A DNA stretch of 64,000 bases, from positions 1 through 64,000 of the forward strand of contig NZ_JACBYP010000026.1 of NCBI RefSeq assembly GCF_018982965.1, in the 5' to 3' direction. Made by a program: the position numbers and the translations under genes. The stretch comes from Streptomyces mayonensis. Lineage in GTDB: Bacteria > Actinomycetota > Actinomycetes > Streptomycetales > Streptomycetaceae. The notes below the pieces were generated by a model, which searched no databases, was not told where the DNA came from, and saw only the letters and a program-made list of their open reading frames with translations. Shown here one piece after another: positions 26,542 through 35,900 of the stretch; the stretch's first letter is position 1; every line of letters starts with the position of its first letter.

Positions 26542-28794
26542 TCAGAGGCTGTCGGTGACGGAACGGGGGCCACCGGACCGCGGCACCGTCGTGAGCGGTG
26601 TGCGGGCCACGGCCGCGGCGGGCGGACGGCGCTCGGCGAGCGGTACGACCGGCGGCAGCCGGGTCTGGCCGAGCACCACGCGGCGTACGACGCGCTCGGC
26701 GGCACGTCCGTCGTCGTACGGGCAGAAGCGCTCCCGGAAGCCGGCCCGCAGCCGGGCGGACCGGGCGCCCTGCCAGTCGCCGCCGGCGAAGACGCCGACC
26801 AGCTCGTCCTCGTCCCGGGCGACCGGACCCGGCGGGAAGGAGCGCAGGTCGAAGTAGGTGCCGCGGGCCTCCTCGTACGCCTCCGGCTCGGCGGCGTGGA
26901 GCACGATCGGCCGGTCCAGGCCCGCGTAGTCGAACATCAGCGGGGAGTAGTCGGTGACGAGGGCGTCGGCGGCCAGGCACAGCGACTCGACGTGCGGATG
27001 GCCGCCGACGTCGACGACCCGGCCCTCGCACGCGGAGAGCGGAACGGCGTCGTCCGGCAGGCCCAGGGCCAGCACCGTGAAGCGCGGGCCGAGGCGGCGC
27101 ACGACCCGCTCCAGGTCCAGGAGGGCACGCTGGGTGCGCCGGTAGTCACGGTGGGCGGGCGCGTAGAGGACGGCGACGGTGCCCCTGGGGACGCCGAGGG
27201 TCTCGCGCAGCCGGGCCACGTCCTCGGGCCTGGCCCGCTGGAAGACGTCGGTGCGGGGCTGCCCGTACTCCAGGGCGGTCCAGCCGCCGGGGTGGACGCG
27301 TTCCCAGGTGAGGGCGGAGTGGCGGTTGGCGCAGACCACGTAGTCCCAGGATCCGGCCTCGCGCAGCAGCGCCCCGAAGTCGGTGCCGGCCGCGGCGGCC
27401 GGCCGCTCCTGGAGGTCCAGGCCCTCGTGGCCCAGGGGCGTCCCGGCCCGCGTCTGGACCAGGACCTGGCCCCGGCGCCTGACCAGCCCCGCGTCGAAGG
27501 CGGCATTGTGCACCAGGTACGTGGAGCGGGCCAGGGCCGTCCAGTAGGCCGCCGTGCCGGGGGTCAGCCGGCGGGTCGCGGGCGGAACGGTGTGGTGGTG
27601 GACCCGGTCGGCGGCCCACGCCGTGCGCACGTGCGGCGCCAGGCGCCGGAACGCCTCCTCCAGCGCCCCCGGATTGCAGCCGTACCCTCCGCCGCCCTCC
27701 ACCGCGAAGACGGCGCGGTCCGGGCGCAGCGGCAGCAGGCGCTGGACGCGGTAGTGCAGGCGCAGCGCCGCCCGGTGCACGGCCCGCAGCGGGAGTGCCG
27801 CGCCCCGGGCCGACCGGCGGCGCAGCGCCGACGCCAGCCTCAGGGCCGCCCAGGTGCGGCGCAGGCCCAGCCGGAGCAGGGCGTGGCGCAGCCGGACGGA
27901 CAGCCGGGCCGGGGCGCCGGGCACCCGGTAGCGGCGGCAGTGGGCGCGGGCCCGGCGCAGGAACTCCGCGCGCAGCGGGCGCGGGAGGCGGTCGGGGCGG
28001 GTGAACACCGTCGCCAGGTGGTCGGCCATCCGCCGGTACAGCACCGGCCGCCAGCGGTCGTGCTCCGGGTGCGCGTCGAGGAACGCGAAGACCCGGTCGT
28101 ACTGCGCGAAGACGTCCAGGTGCCGCTCGCTCGGGGTGCCCAGGATGCTGCCCGTGCGGCGCTGCCGGTAGTGGACGCAGACCCGGTCCAGGGTGGCGAC
28201 GGACTGCGCGGACAGCAGGACCGGGTACGTCCACGGCGTGTCCTCGTAGTAGCCGGGCGGGAAGGCGAGGCCCGCGCGCTCGGCGAACTCCCGCCGCACC
28301 GTCTTGTTCCACGCCACCATCAGCAGGTTCAGCAGCCCCGGCCGGTCGGCGAGCCGGAACGGCGCCGGGCCCTGCTCGGCCAGGTGTGCCGCGGCCCGGT
28401 TGCGGACCGTCTCGCCGGTCCAGTAGGCGCGGGCGTAGTCGTAGACCAGGACGTCCGGCTCGCCGGTCTCCTTGAGCCGGTCGGCGACGGCGCGCAGCGC
28501 GTGCGGCGCGAGGGTGTCGTCGCCGTCCAGAAAGACCAGGTAGTCGCCGCGTGCCCGCTCCAGGCCGGCGTTGCGGGCGGGCCCGAGGCCCCGGTTCTGC
28601 GCCAGGTGCACGACGCGGACGCGCGGGTCGAGGGCCGCGAACTCGTCGGCGATCGCGCCGCAGGCGTCCGGCGAACGGTCGTCGACCACGATCAGCTCGA
28701 GGTCCGGACAGGACTGGGACAGCACCGACTCCAGACACGCGTGCAGATACGCCTGAACCTGGTACGCGGGGACGATGACACTGAACCTGGGCAC
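26542..28794 (-). CDS. GT2 glycosyltransferase fused to a probably inactive TagF-like domain
   Basis: A 750-aa protein with an intact GT2 domain (FSVIVPAYQV, VDDRSPDACG, FLDGDDT near residue 90). The C-terminal half keeps the fold landmarks YAPAHRDYR and TDYSPLMFDYAGLDRP, but HGTPLK has become AGTPLG (near 446) and the RAHY/RMH site is LALGLP (near 575), so both catalytic His are absent. The second domain is therefore probably structural or binding only. It is separated by 151 bp from the next paralogue and preceded by the ABC operon terminator. Confidence 0.84.
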   Translation of the reverse strand: MPRFSVIVPAYQVQAYLHACLESVLSQSCPDLELIVVDDRSPDACGAIADEFAALDPRVRVVHLAQNRGLGPARNAGLERARGDYLVFLDGDDTLAPHALRAVADRLKETGEPDVLVYDYARAYWTGETVRNRAAAHLAEQGPAPFRLADRPGLLNLLMVAWNKTVRREFAERAGLAFPPGYYEDTPWTYPVLLSAQSVATLDRVCVHYRQRRTGSILGTPSERHLDVFAQYDRVFAFLDAHPEHDRWRPVLYRRMADHLATVFTRPDRLPRPLRAEFLRRARAHCRRYRVPGAPARLSVRLRHALLRLGLRRTWAALRLASALRRRSARGAALPLRAVHRAALRLHYRVQRLLPLRPDRAVFAVEGGGGYGCNPGALEEAFRRLAPHVRTAWAADRVHHHTVPPATRRLTPGTAAYWTALARSTYLVHNAAFDAGLVRRRGQVLVQTRAGTPLGHEGLDLQERPAAAAGTDFGALLREAGSWDYVVCANRHSALTWERVHPGGWTALEYGQPRTDVFQRARPEDVARLRETLGVPRGTVAVLYAPAHRDYRRTQRALLDLERVVRRLGPRFTVLALGLPDDAVPLSACEGRVVDVGGHPHVESLCLAADALVTDYSPLMFDYAGLDRPIVLHAAEPEAYEEARGTYFDLRSFPPGPVARDEDELVGVFAGGDWQGARSARLRAGFRERFCPYDDGRAAERVVRRVVLGQTRLPPVVPLAERRPPAAAVARTPLTTVPRSGGPRSVTDSL

Positions 28795-28904
28795 GGGACA
28801 TCCATGGGTCGGTCGGCGCGGGCGTTCTGCCCGGCAACGGCCAATGGAGTGATTCGGTTACGTTCCGCGCGGCGTTCGGGGGGATTTCGTGCACGTACGG
28901 AGGA

Positions 28905-28933
28905 GGGGGCGGACCGGTGACCGGCCCGCCCCC
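28905..28933 (-). terminator. Terminator of the sugar ABC importer operon
   Basis: GGGGGCGGACCGG (28905-28917) and CCGGCCCGCCCCC (28921-28933) form a 13-bp stem with one mismatch and a 3-base loop, 20 bp past the stop of the last permease gene on the minus strand. Confidence 0.75.
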
Positions 28934-28953
28934 CAAGGGTGGTTTGCTGGCGG

Positions 28954-29871
28954 CTACTTGACGGCGCCCGCCATCACGCCCGAGACGAACTGCCGCTGGA
29001 ACGCGAAGAACACGGCCAGGGGGATCACCATCGAGATGAAGGCTCCCGGGGCCAGTACGTCGATGTTGTTGCCGAACTGGCGCATCTGCGTCTGCAGCGC
29101 GACCGTGATCGGCTGGCTCCCGGAGTCCGAGAAGATCAGCGCGACCAGCATGTCGTTCCACACCCACAGGAACTGGAAGATGCCCAGGCTCGCGATCGCG
29201 GGCCCGCCCAGCGGCATCACCACCCGCGCGAACAGCCGCAGTTCACCCGCACCGTCCAGCCGGGCCGCCTCCAGCAGCTCGCGCGGGATCTCCGCGAAGA
29301 AGTTCCGCAGCAGGAACACCGCGAACGGCAGGCCGAAGCCGACGTGGAAGAGGATCACGCCGACGACCGAGCCGAACAGGCCGATCTTGCCGAAGAGTTC
29401 GGCGACCGGGATCAGGGCGACCTGCACCGGCACGACGAGCAGCCCGACCACCGCCAGGAACCACCAGTCGCGGCCCGGGAAGTCCATCCACGCGAAGGCG
29501 TACCCGGCCAGCGCCCCCACGACCACGACCAGGACGGTCGCCGGGACCGTGATCGCCACGGTGTTGAGGAGGGACGAGGTGATGTCGCCGTTCTTCAGCA
29601 GTTCCCCGTAGCTCTCGAAGGTCAGCTGGGACGGCTTGGTGAAGACCTCCCACCAGCCGCTCGCCGCCACGTCCTGGGACGGGCGCAGCGAGGACAGGAG
29701 CAGCCCGATCGTGGGGACCAGCCAGAACAGGCCCACGACCATGAGGAACACGCGGACCAGTCCGCCGCTCGCGGCCTCGGCGAGACGGGATCCGAGCGAC
29801 TGCTTCGCCCGGGCGGTCCGTTCGGGCGCGGGCGGGGCGGTGGTGGCCAGGGGCTCCGCGTCAGTCGTCAT
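28954..29871 (-). CDS. Sugar ABC transporter permease (MalG-like)
   Basis: A 305-aa inner-membrane permease with six predicted helices and the cytoplasmic EAA loop EAARLDGAGELRLFARVVMPLGGP, where the shared ATPase docks. Ends in the usual VSGVMAGAVK tail of MalG-type permeases. The ATG overlaps the upstream permease stop by 4 bases. No ATPase gene accompanies this set; in Streptomyces many sugar importers use the shared ATPase MsiK encoded elsewhere, which is the likely partner. Confidence 0.93.
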   Translation of the reverse strand: MTTDAEPLATTAPPAPERTARAKQSLGSRLAEAASGGLVRVFLMVVGLFWLVPTIGLLLSSLRPSQDVAASGWWEVFTKPSQLTFESYGELLKNGDITSSLLNTVAITVPATVLVVVVGALAGYAFAWMDFPGRDWWFLAVVGLLVVPVQVALIPVAELFGKIGLFGSVVGVILFHVGFGLPFAVFLLRNFFAEIPRELLEAARLDGAGELRLFARVVMPLGGPAIASLGIFQFLWVWNDMLVALIFSDSGSQPITVALQTQMRQFGNNIDVLAPGAFISMVIPLAVFFAFQRQFVSGVMAGAVK

Positions 29872-31232
29872 CGCCTGACCTCCCGCCGCAGTCGCCGTAC
29901 GTTGAACCACATCACCGGGATGACCAGGAGCAGCAGGAACACCGCGATGGCGCTGGCGATGCCCGGCTGGTCGGAGGCGAAGCCCTTGCGGTACAGCTCC
30001 AGGGCGAGCACGTTCGCGTCGTCCTGGGAGGAACCCGGAGCGATGATGAAGACCAGGTCGAATACCTTCAGCACGTTGATCATCAGGGTGACGACCACCA
30101 CCGCGAGGACCGGGGCGAGCAACGGCACCGTGACCCGTCTGAAGACCTGCCACTCGCTCGCGCCGTCGACCCGCGCGGCCTCCAGCAGTTCCCGGGGCAC
30201 ACCCGCCAGACCGGCCGCGATCAGCACCATCGCGAAGCCCGCCCACATCCACACGTACGACCCGATGACCGCCGGGGTGACGAGGGAGGGGCCGAGCCAG
30301 TCCAGGCCGTTGTACGGCTCCTTGAAGTTGTCGGCGGGCAGTCTGAGCAGCGCCCCGTCGGCCTCGGCGGGCAGCGTGAACGTGCCGTCGCCGGCCGCCG
30401 TGGCCGACGCGACGACCTCGCCGTCCTTGACGGCCTCGATCCGCATCCCGGGGTAGCCCAGCTCGGTCGAGTCGACGCCGCCCGGCGTCCCGGAGCCCTT
30501 GCCGCGGGTGAAGTCCTGCCAGGTGGTGCCGGTGATCCTGCCGTCCTCGGGCTCGGCGGGCGCCGCCTGCTTGGCGCCGTCGGGCATCCGGTCGGGGGCG
30601 ACGCCCACGAGGGGCAGCACGACCGTCTCGCCGAGGGCGACCGGCTGCTTGGTGACGAACGCGCCCCCGCCGGCCGGCTCCAGCGGCGACTGGCGGCCCG
30701 GGTGCGCCTTCGGGAACGCGGACGACTCGGCGAACGTGTCGTGCACCCCGACCCACACCGCGTTGGCGACGCCCTTGTCCGGGTCCTGGTCGTACACCAG
30801 GCGGAAGATGATGCCGGCCGCCAGCATCGAGATCGCCATCGGCATGAAGACGACCAGCTTGAACGCCGTGCCCCAGCGCACCCGTTCGGTCAGCACCGCG
30901 AAGATCAGACCGAGCGCGGTGGCGACCGTCGGCGCGAACACCACCCAGACGACGTTGTTCTTCAGGGCGGTGCGGATGCCGTCGTCCGTGAACAGCGCCT
31001 CGTAGTTGTCGAATCCGGCGAAGGCGTCGCCGGACTGGTCGTAGAAGCTGCGGATCAGCGAGTACCCGATCGGGTAGACCACGAGCGCGCCGAGCAGCAC
31101 CAGGGCGGGCAGCAGGAACAGCGCCGCCACGGTCCTGCGGGTGCCGGTCACGCTCCTGCGCGACTTGGGGGCGACGGGAACCGGTGGGCCCTCGGGGGAC
31201 GGTCCGGTTCCCGCCGCCGTGGCCGACGCCAC
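29868..31232 (-). CDS. Sugar ABC transporter permease (MalF-like) with a large inserted extracellular domain
   Basis: A 454-aa permease, about 130 aa longer than usual members. TM1-TM3 lie at about residues 35-148, the EAA loop EAARVDGASEWQVFRRVTVPLL near 355 and further helices to the end. The extra segment, about residues 150-312 between TM3 and TM4, should face outside. It has polar loops (TTWQDFTRGKGSG, ELGYPGMRIEAVKDG) and a beta-rich GTFTLPAEADG part like Ig or carboxypeptidase-regulatory-type folds. GTG start with GGAGG nine bases upstream, 4 bp after the binding-protein gene. It may contact the binding lipoprotein; the ligand is unknown. Confidence 0.9.
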   Translation of the reverse strand: MASATAAGTGPSPEGPPVPVAPKSRRSVTGTRRTVAALFLLPALVLLGALVVYPIGYSLIRSFYDQSGDAFAGFDNYEALFTDDGIRTALKNNVVWVVFAPTVATALGLIFAVLTERVRWGTAFKLVVFMPMAISMLAAGIIFRLVYDQDPDKGVANAVWVGVHDTFAESSAFPKAHPGRQSPLEPAGGGAFVTKQPVALGETVVLPLVGVAPDRMPDGAKQAAPAEPEDGRITGTTWQDFTRGKGSGTPGGVDSTELGYPGMRIEAVKDGEVVASATAAGDGTFTLPAEADGALLRLPADNFKEPYNGLDWLGPSLVTPAVIGSYVWMWAGFAMVLIAAGLAGVPRELLEAARVDGASEWQVFRRVTVPLLAPVLAVVVVTLMINVLKVFDLVFIIAPGSSQDDANVLALELYRKGFASDQPGIASAIAVFLLLLVIPVMWFNVRRLRREVRR

Positions 31233-31236
31233 CGCG

Positions 31237-32667
31237 TCAGCCTCCGTAGGCGGCAGCCGCGTCCGCCTCCAGCTTCTCCTGGGCGCCGGCGACGTCCTCC
31301 GGGTTCTTCAGGAAGTCCTGCAGCGTCTTCCACTCGCCCTTGCCGGGGGTGCCGCCGAAGGCCTGCGGGGCCTGGTCCGACATGTCGAAGCGGAAGTCGT
31401 CGCCCGCCGAGACCAGTGCCTCGGCGATCTTCTTCTGCACCGCGTTCGGATACACCGACGAGTCGACGCCGCTGTTGGGGGAGAGGAAACCGCCCAGCTC
31501 CGCCTGGATCGACGCCGCGTCCGGCGAGGCCAGCCAGGTGGCCAGCGCCTGCGCCGCCTTCGAGTCCTCCAGGATCACGGCCGCGTCGCCGCCGGACACC
31601 ACCGGCGCCGTGTCGCCGACGGCCGGGAAGGGGAACACCTTCGCGTCCGTGCCGACCTCCGCCTCGGTCTCACCGATGTTGACCTGGGCGAAGTCCCCCT
31701 CGAAGACCATGCCCGCCTTGGGCTGGTCGCCGCCGGTGAAGGCCTGCGTCACCGAGGTCGGGAAGTCGGTCTGGAGGGCGCCGGCCGGGCCGCCCGCGAC
31801 GTAGTCCTTCTTGCCCCAGATCCCGGCGAGCGTGGTGAGCGCGTCCTTGACGGACGGGTCCGTCCACTTGATCTCGTGCTTGGCCAGCTGGTCGTACTTC
31901 TCCGGGCCCGCCTGCGAGAGGTAGACGTTCTCGAACCAGTCGGTGAGGGTCCAGCCCTCCGCGCCGCCGACCGAGAAGGGCGTGACCCCGGAGTCGTAGA
32001 CGGTCTGGGCGGTGGTGAGCAACTCGTCCCAGGTCTTCGGCTCTTCGGCGCCCGCGTTGGCGAACACCTGCGCGTTGTACCAGATCAGCGACTTGTTGGC
32101 GGCCTTGTAGTAGACCCCGTACGGCTTGCCGTCGACCGATCCGATGTCCTGCCAGCCCTGCGAGTAGTTCTCGCTGAGCTCCTTGGCAGCCTCGGCGCCC
32201 AGCGGCTTCGCCCAGCCCTTGTCGACGGCCTGCTTGATGGCTCCGGGCTGCGGGAGCAGCGCCACGTCCGGCGGGGCGCCGCCCGCGACCTTCGAGCCGA
32301 GGAAGTTGATGATGGGGTCCTGGGCGGGCACGAAGGTCACCTTGGCGCCGGTGCGCTTCTCGAACTCGGCGAGGACCTTCTTGAAGTTCTCCTGTTCGGT
32401 GCCGGTCCAGACGGCGGCGACCTCCAGGCTCTCGCCGTCCAGCTTCGGGAGGGTGACGGAGTCGGCCTGCTTGCCGTCGCCCTTGCCGTCGTCGCCCTTG
32501 CCGTCGTCCCCGCCGCCGCAGGCGGTGAGCGAGAGCGCGAGCACTCCCGCGGCGAGGGCGGCGGCGGCCCGGGTGGTTCCGGTGATCCCGGTGATCCCGG
32601 CGGCACGGGTGGTCCGGGTGGTTCTGCCGAGTGTGCTGCGTGTCCCCTTGGTGCTGCTCGTGCGCAT
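31237..32667 (-). CDS. Sugar-binding lipoprotein of an ABC importer
   Basis: A 476-aa extracellular solute-binding protein of the MalE/UgpB type. An unusually long basic Thr/Arg-rich n-region is followed by a hydrophobic stretch and an LTAC lipobox with lipid-attachment Cys near residue 50, then a Gly/Asp/Lys linker. The mature part shows PPDVALLPQPG and the Trp/Asn-rich binding-protein pattern (GWTLTDWFENVYL). GTG at 32670 directly precedes the ATG used here; GGGG five bases upstream favours the ATG. It is the first gene of the three-gene operon. The substrate is probably an oligosaccharide, not determined. Confidence 0.93.
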   Translation of the reverse strand: MRTSSTKGTRSTLGRTTRTTRAAGITGITGTTRAAAALAAGVLALSLTACGGGDDGKGDDGKGDGKQADSVTLPKLDGESLEVAAVWTGTEQENFKKVLAEFEKRTGAKVTFVPAQDPIINFLGSKVAGGAPPDVALLPQPGAIKQAVDKGWAKPLGAEAAKELSENYSQGWQDIGSVDGKPYGVYYKAANKSLIWYNAQVFANAGAEEPKTWDELLTTAQTVYDSGVTPFSVGGAEGWTLTDWFENVYLSQAGPEKYDQLAKHEIKWTDPSVKDALTTLAGIWGKKDYVAGGPAGALQTDFPTSVTQAFTGGDQPKAGMVFEGDFAQVNIGETEAEVGTDAKVFPFPAVGDTAPVVSGGDAAVILEDSKAAQALATWLASPDAASIQAELGGFLSPNSGVDSSVYPNAVQKKIAEALVSAGDDFRFDMSDQAPQAFGGTPGKGEWKTLQDFLKNPEDVAGAQEKLEADAAAAYGG

Positions 32668-32682
32668 CACTGCCCCGTTCTT

Positions 32683-32698
32683 CGTTCGTCGTCGAACG
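32683..32698. promoter_or_regulatory. CGTTCG-N4-CGAACG palindrome upstream of the ABC operon
   Basis: Perfect 6-bp arms separated by TCGT, 16 bp upstream of the lipoprotein gene start. Sugar-transport operons in Streptomyces are commonly controlled by LacI or GntR repressors binding short palindromes; no such regulator gene is adjacent, so it would act from elsewhere. Confidence 0.45.
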
Positions 32699-32933
32699 TC
32701 CGGCGCTCTTCCGTGCGCTCTGGTGTACGCCAGGGGGGTGAGGGCGGCAAGGGCGCGTTCGCCGCCAACGGGGGGATCGTGACGGTGTCGTGACCGTGAT
32801 CAGGCCACCGGCGCGGCGGGGACGGCCTCGGGGGCTGCCGTCCCGTTCCGTCCCGTCCTGTCCCGCGGCGCCGGTTCGCCGCGGCTGCCTCGTCGTGAGG
32901 CGCCGGTCGGGGCAGCCGGCGCGCGTCCGGCGC

Positions 32934-35900
32934 CTACAGAAGGGACGGCACCTCCGCGGCCGACACCTCCCGCGCCGCCCGCTCCAGCGCGCTGGCCAGC
33001 AGCGCCAGGTCCGTCGGGCCGTTGCCCAGTTCACGCACCGGGCGCCGGGTCGGCGGGTCGCCCATGCGGTGCCACTCCAGGGGGACCACCGTGGGGCGCA
33101 GGGTCGCCGTGCGCGGGATGCGGCCCGTGACCCGGCCGCCCTGGAAGGCGACGGCGTGTCCGTCCGCGCGGGCCAACCGGCCGCGTCCGGGCGCCGGTTC
33201 GTCGGGGCCCGGCACCGGGGTGTCGAGGCTCACGCGCAGGGTCGCGCGCAGGACGGGTTCCGTCCGGTCCGTGCGGCCGCCGGGCGCGGTGGCGGCGACC
33301 AGGTGGACGCCGAGCCGTTCGCCCTCCCGCGCGACCGCCTCCAGGGCACGCATCACCGACCCCGCCGCCGGGCGCCCGGGGGAGCCGAGCGGAGGCGTCA
33401 CCAGGGCGTCCAGGTCGTCGACGACCACGACGAGGCGGGGGAGCGGCGGCCCGGCTGCCGCCCGCCGCCGCGCCGCGCCGGGGTGCAGGCGCATGGTGGC
33501 GCTCGGCGGGGAGTCGAGGTCCCCGTTGTCCGGCGTCCCCGCCGGGCCCGGTGTCCCCGCCGGGCCCGGTGTCCCCCCGGGACCGGGCGTCCCCACGGGA
33601 CCGGGGCCTCCCGCTGGGCCGAGTGTGCCCGCTGATCCGAGCGAGCCCGTCCCGCCCGGTGTGCCCGCCGGGCGGGACGGGCCGGCCGGCGGGGTGCGCT
33701 GGGCAACCAGCCGGCCGGACAGCCGGCGCCCGGTGTGCCACTCGGCGAAGTCCGACCGGCCGAGCAGCTCGGCGCGCCGCTTCAGCTCGGCGCTCAGCGA
33801 CTGGGCGAACTCCCGCATGCGCACCGGGTCGTTGGCGGTGAGGTGGGTGGTGACGTGCGGTACGTCCGTACAGACGCGCAGCCCTTCCCCGTGGCTCGCG
33901 CCCGGACTCACGCTGTCGCGGCCGTCCATCAGGACGATGCCGAGCCGGTCGGGGCGTTCGGCGGAGGCGAGCGAGGCGACGACTGCCCGGAGCAGCTCGG
34001 TTCGGCCGCTGCCCGGCGGGCCCTCGATCAGCAGGTGCGGTCCCTCGGTGGCGAGGTCGGCCACGACGGGTCCGCGCGCTCCGGCGCCCAGGACGGCCTG
34101 CGCGCGGCCGCCGAGGGACTGCGGGTCGTCGCCCGCGTCCGCCCAGCGGGCCATCAGCGAGGCGGGAGTGGCCCGGGCGAGGCCCAGCTCGTCGAGGAGG
34201 CGGGCCGCCTGGGGCAGCGGGGCGGACACGCGCGCGTGGTGCGCGCCGCCGGTGGCGGTGTCGGTGCGCAGCGGGGCCAGCGCGCGGGCGAACCGCTCGG
34301 CCCAGGCGGGCGAGACGGCGTCGACCGTGCCGAGGGTGCCGTTCCCGACCGGACCGGCGGTGGCGGTGGCCGGGGCGCCGGGGGCGCCCGGGACACCGGG
34401 GGAGCCCGGGGAGCCGCCCGTGCGCGCGACGCGCAGCAGGCGCAGGGTCGTCGCCACGTCGCCGCTGAGCAGGGCCACGGCACCGCACTCCCGGAACACC
34501 GGCGACACGGCGCAGGCCGCCTCGTACGTCCGCGACACCGGGGAGGTGGGGGAGGCGGCGGCCGTCTCCGCGAGGCACACGACGTGGATGCCGGCCCGCG
34601 GGCCCTCCAGCGCCAGCCGCGCCACCGCCTCCCGCACGTCGGCGCCGCCGGGGTCGCCGTCCACGACGACCACGGTGTACGGCCCCGGGAAACCGCCGGC
34701 CGGGTCGGCGCCCGCGTCCGGGTGCGGCCCGGCGGCGCGCCGGGTGGTGGCCCCCGTGCCCATGGTGGCCGTGCGCGCGTCCGGCACCGGACCGGCCCCG
34801 CCCGCTGCGTACTCCGCCGCGTACTCCGACGCGGTCGCCCGGTGCGGGGCGGCTGCCGCCGGGGCCGTCGGCTGCGCGCCGCCGGTCCGGGCGTCGTCGG
34901 ACAGGTGGTCCTCCAGACGGCGCAGCAACTCGTGGGCGCGGGCCGCGGCCTGCTCGCGGTCGTGGGCGAGCAGCAGGCGGCAGTCCTGGCCGTGGCCCGG
35001 GCGCACCTGCGGCAGCCAGCCCAGCCAGGCCCACTCGGCGGACCGCTCGGCGAGCGGACGGGAACGGTCCGCGCTGATCAGGACGATCTCCAGGACGTCG
35101 GCCGAGTGCAGCGCGGCGAGCTGGGACAGCACCGAGCGGGCCAGCCCGGCGAGCCGCGCGCGCGGACCGGCGAGTCCGAGCGCGCCGACCTCGCGCAGCC
35201 CGGCGGTCACCGGGACCGCGGGCAGCGGGGCGTCGCCGCCGGGCGCCACCCGGTCGGCCGTGCCGAGCCGCACGGTGAGCGCCTCCGGGTGGCCGGGGCC
35301 GCGCTCCCAGAGCCGGGGCCCCGGCCCCAGGGCCGCCAGCAGAAGGGTCGCCGGATCCGGCCAGGTGTCGGGAGCGGTCGCGGCGCCGGCGGTGCCGGTC
35401 GGTGCCGGGCCCGGCGGCACCTCGTCGTGGTCGCAGGGGTGCGCACCGGCCGGGGCGGCGTCCTGCCCGCCCGGGCGGCCACCGGCCAGCCGCCGTGCCC
35501 AGGCACCTATCCCGCCCCGCCGTCGGACACCCGGCGGCACGTCGGTCCCGCGCAGCGGTGTCCCTTTGCGCCCGGTGCCGTCCGCACGGGACGCCCCGCC
35601 GTCCGCGGCCCCGCCGTACGCGGCCCCGCCGTCCGCGGACGGGTCGGACGGGTCGGACGGATCGGACGGGGTCCCGTCGTACGCGGTCTGGTCGTACGGG
35701 GTCTGGCCGTACGCGGTCTGGTCGTACGCGGCCCGGTCGTACCGGGTCCCGCCGTGAGCTGACCCGGTGGGCGTCCCTGCTCGGGGCCCGCGTGTGCCGG
35801 ACGGGCCCGCGCCGTACCCACCGGCGTCCGCGCTGCCCGGCCGTACGGCGGATCCCGGACCGTACGCGCCGTACGCGCCCGTGCCGTCGTCGCCGTGGGG

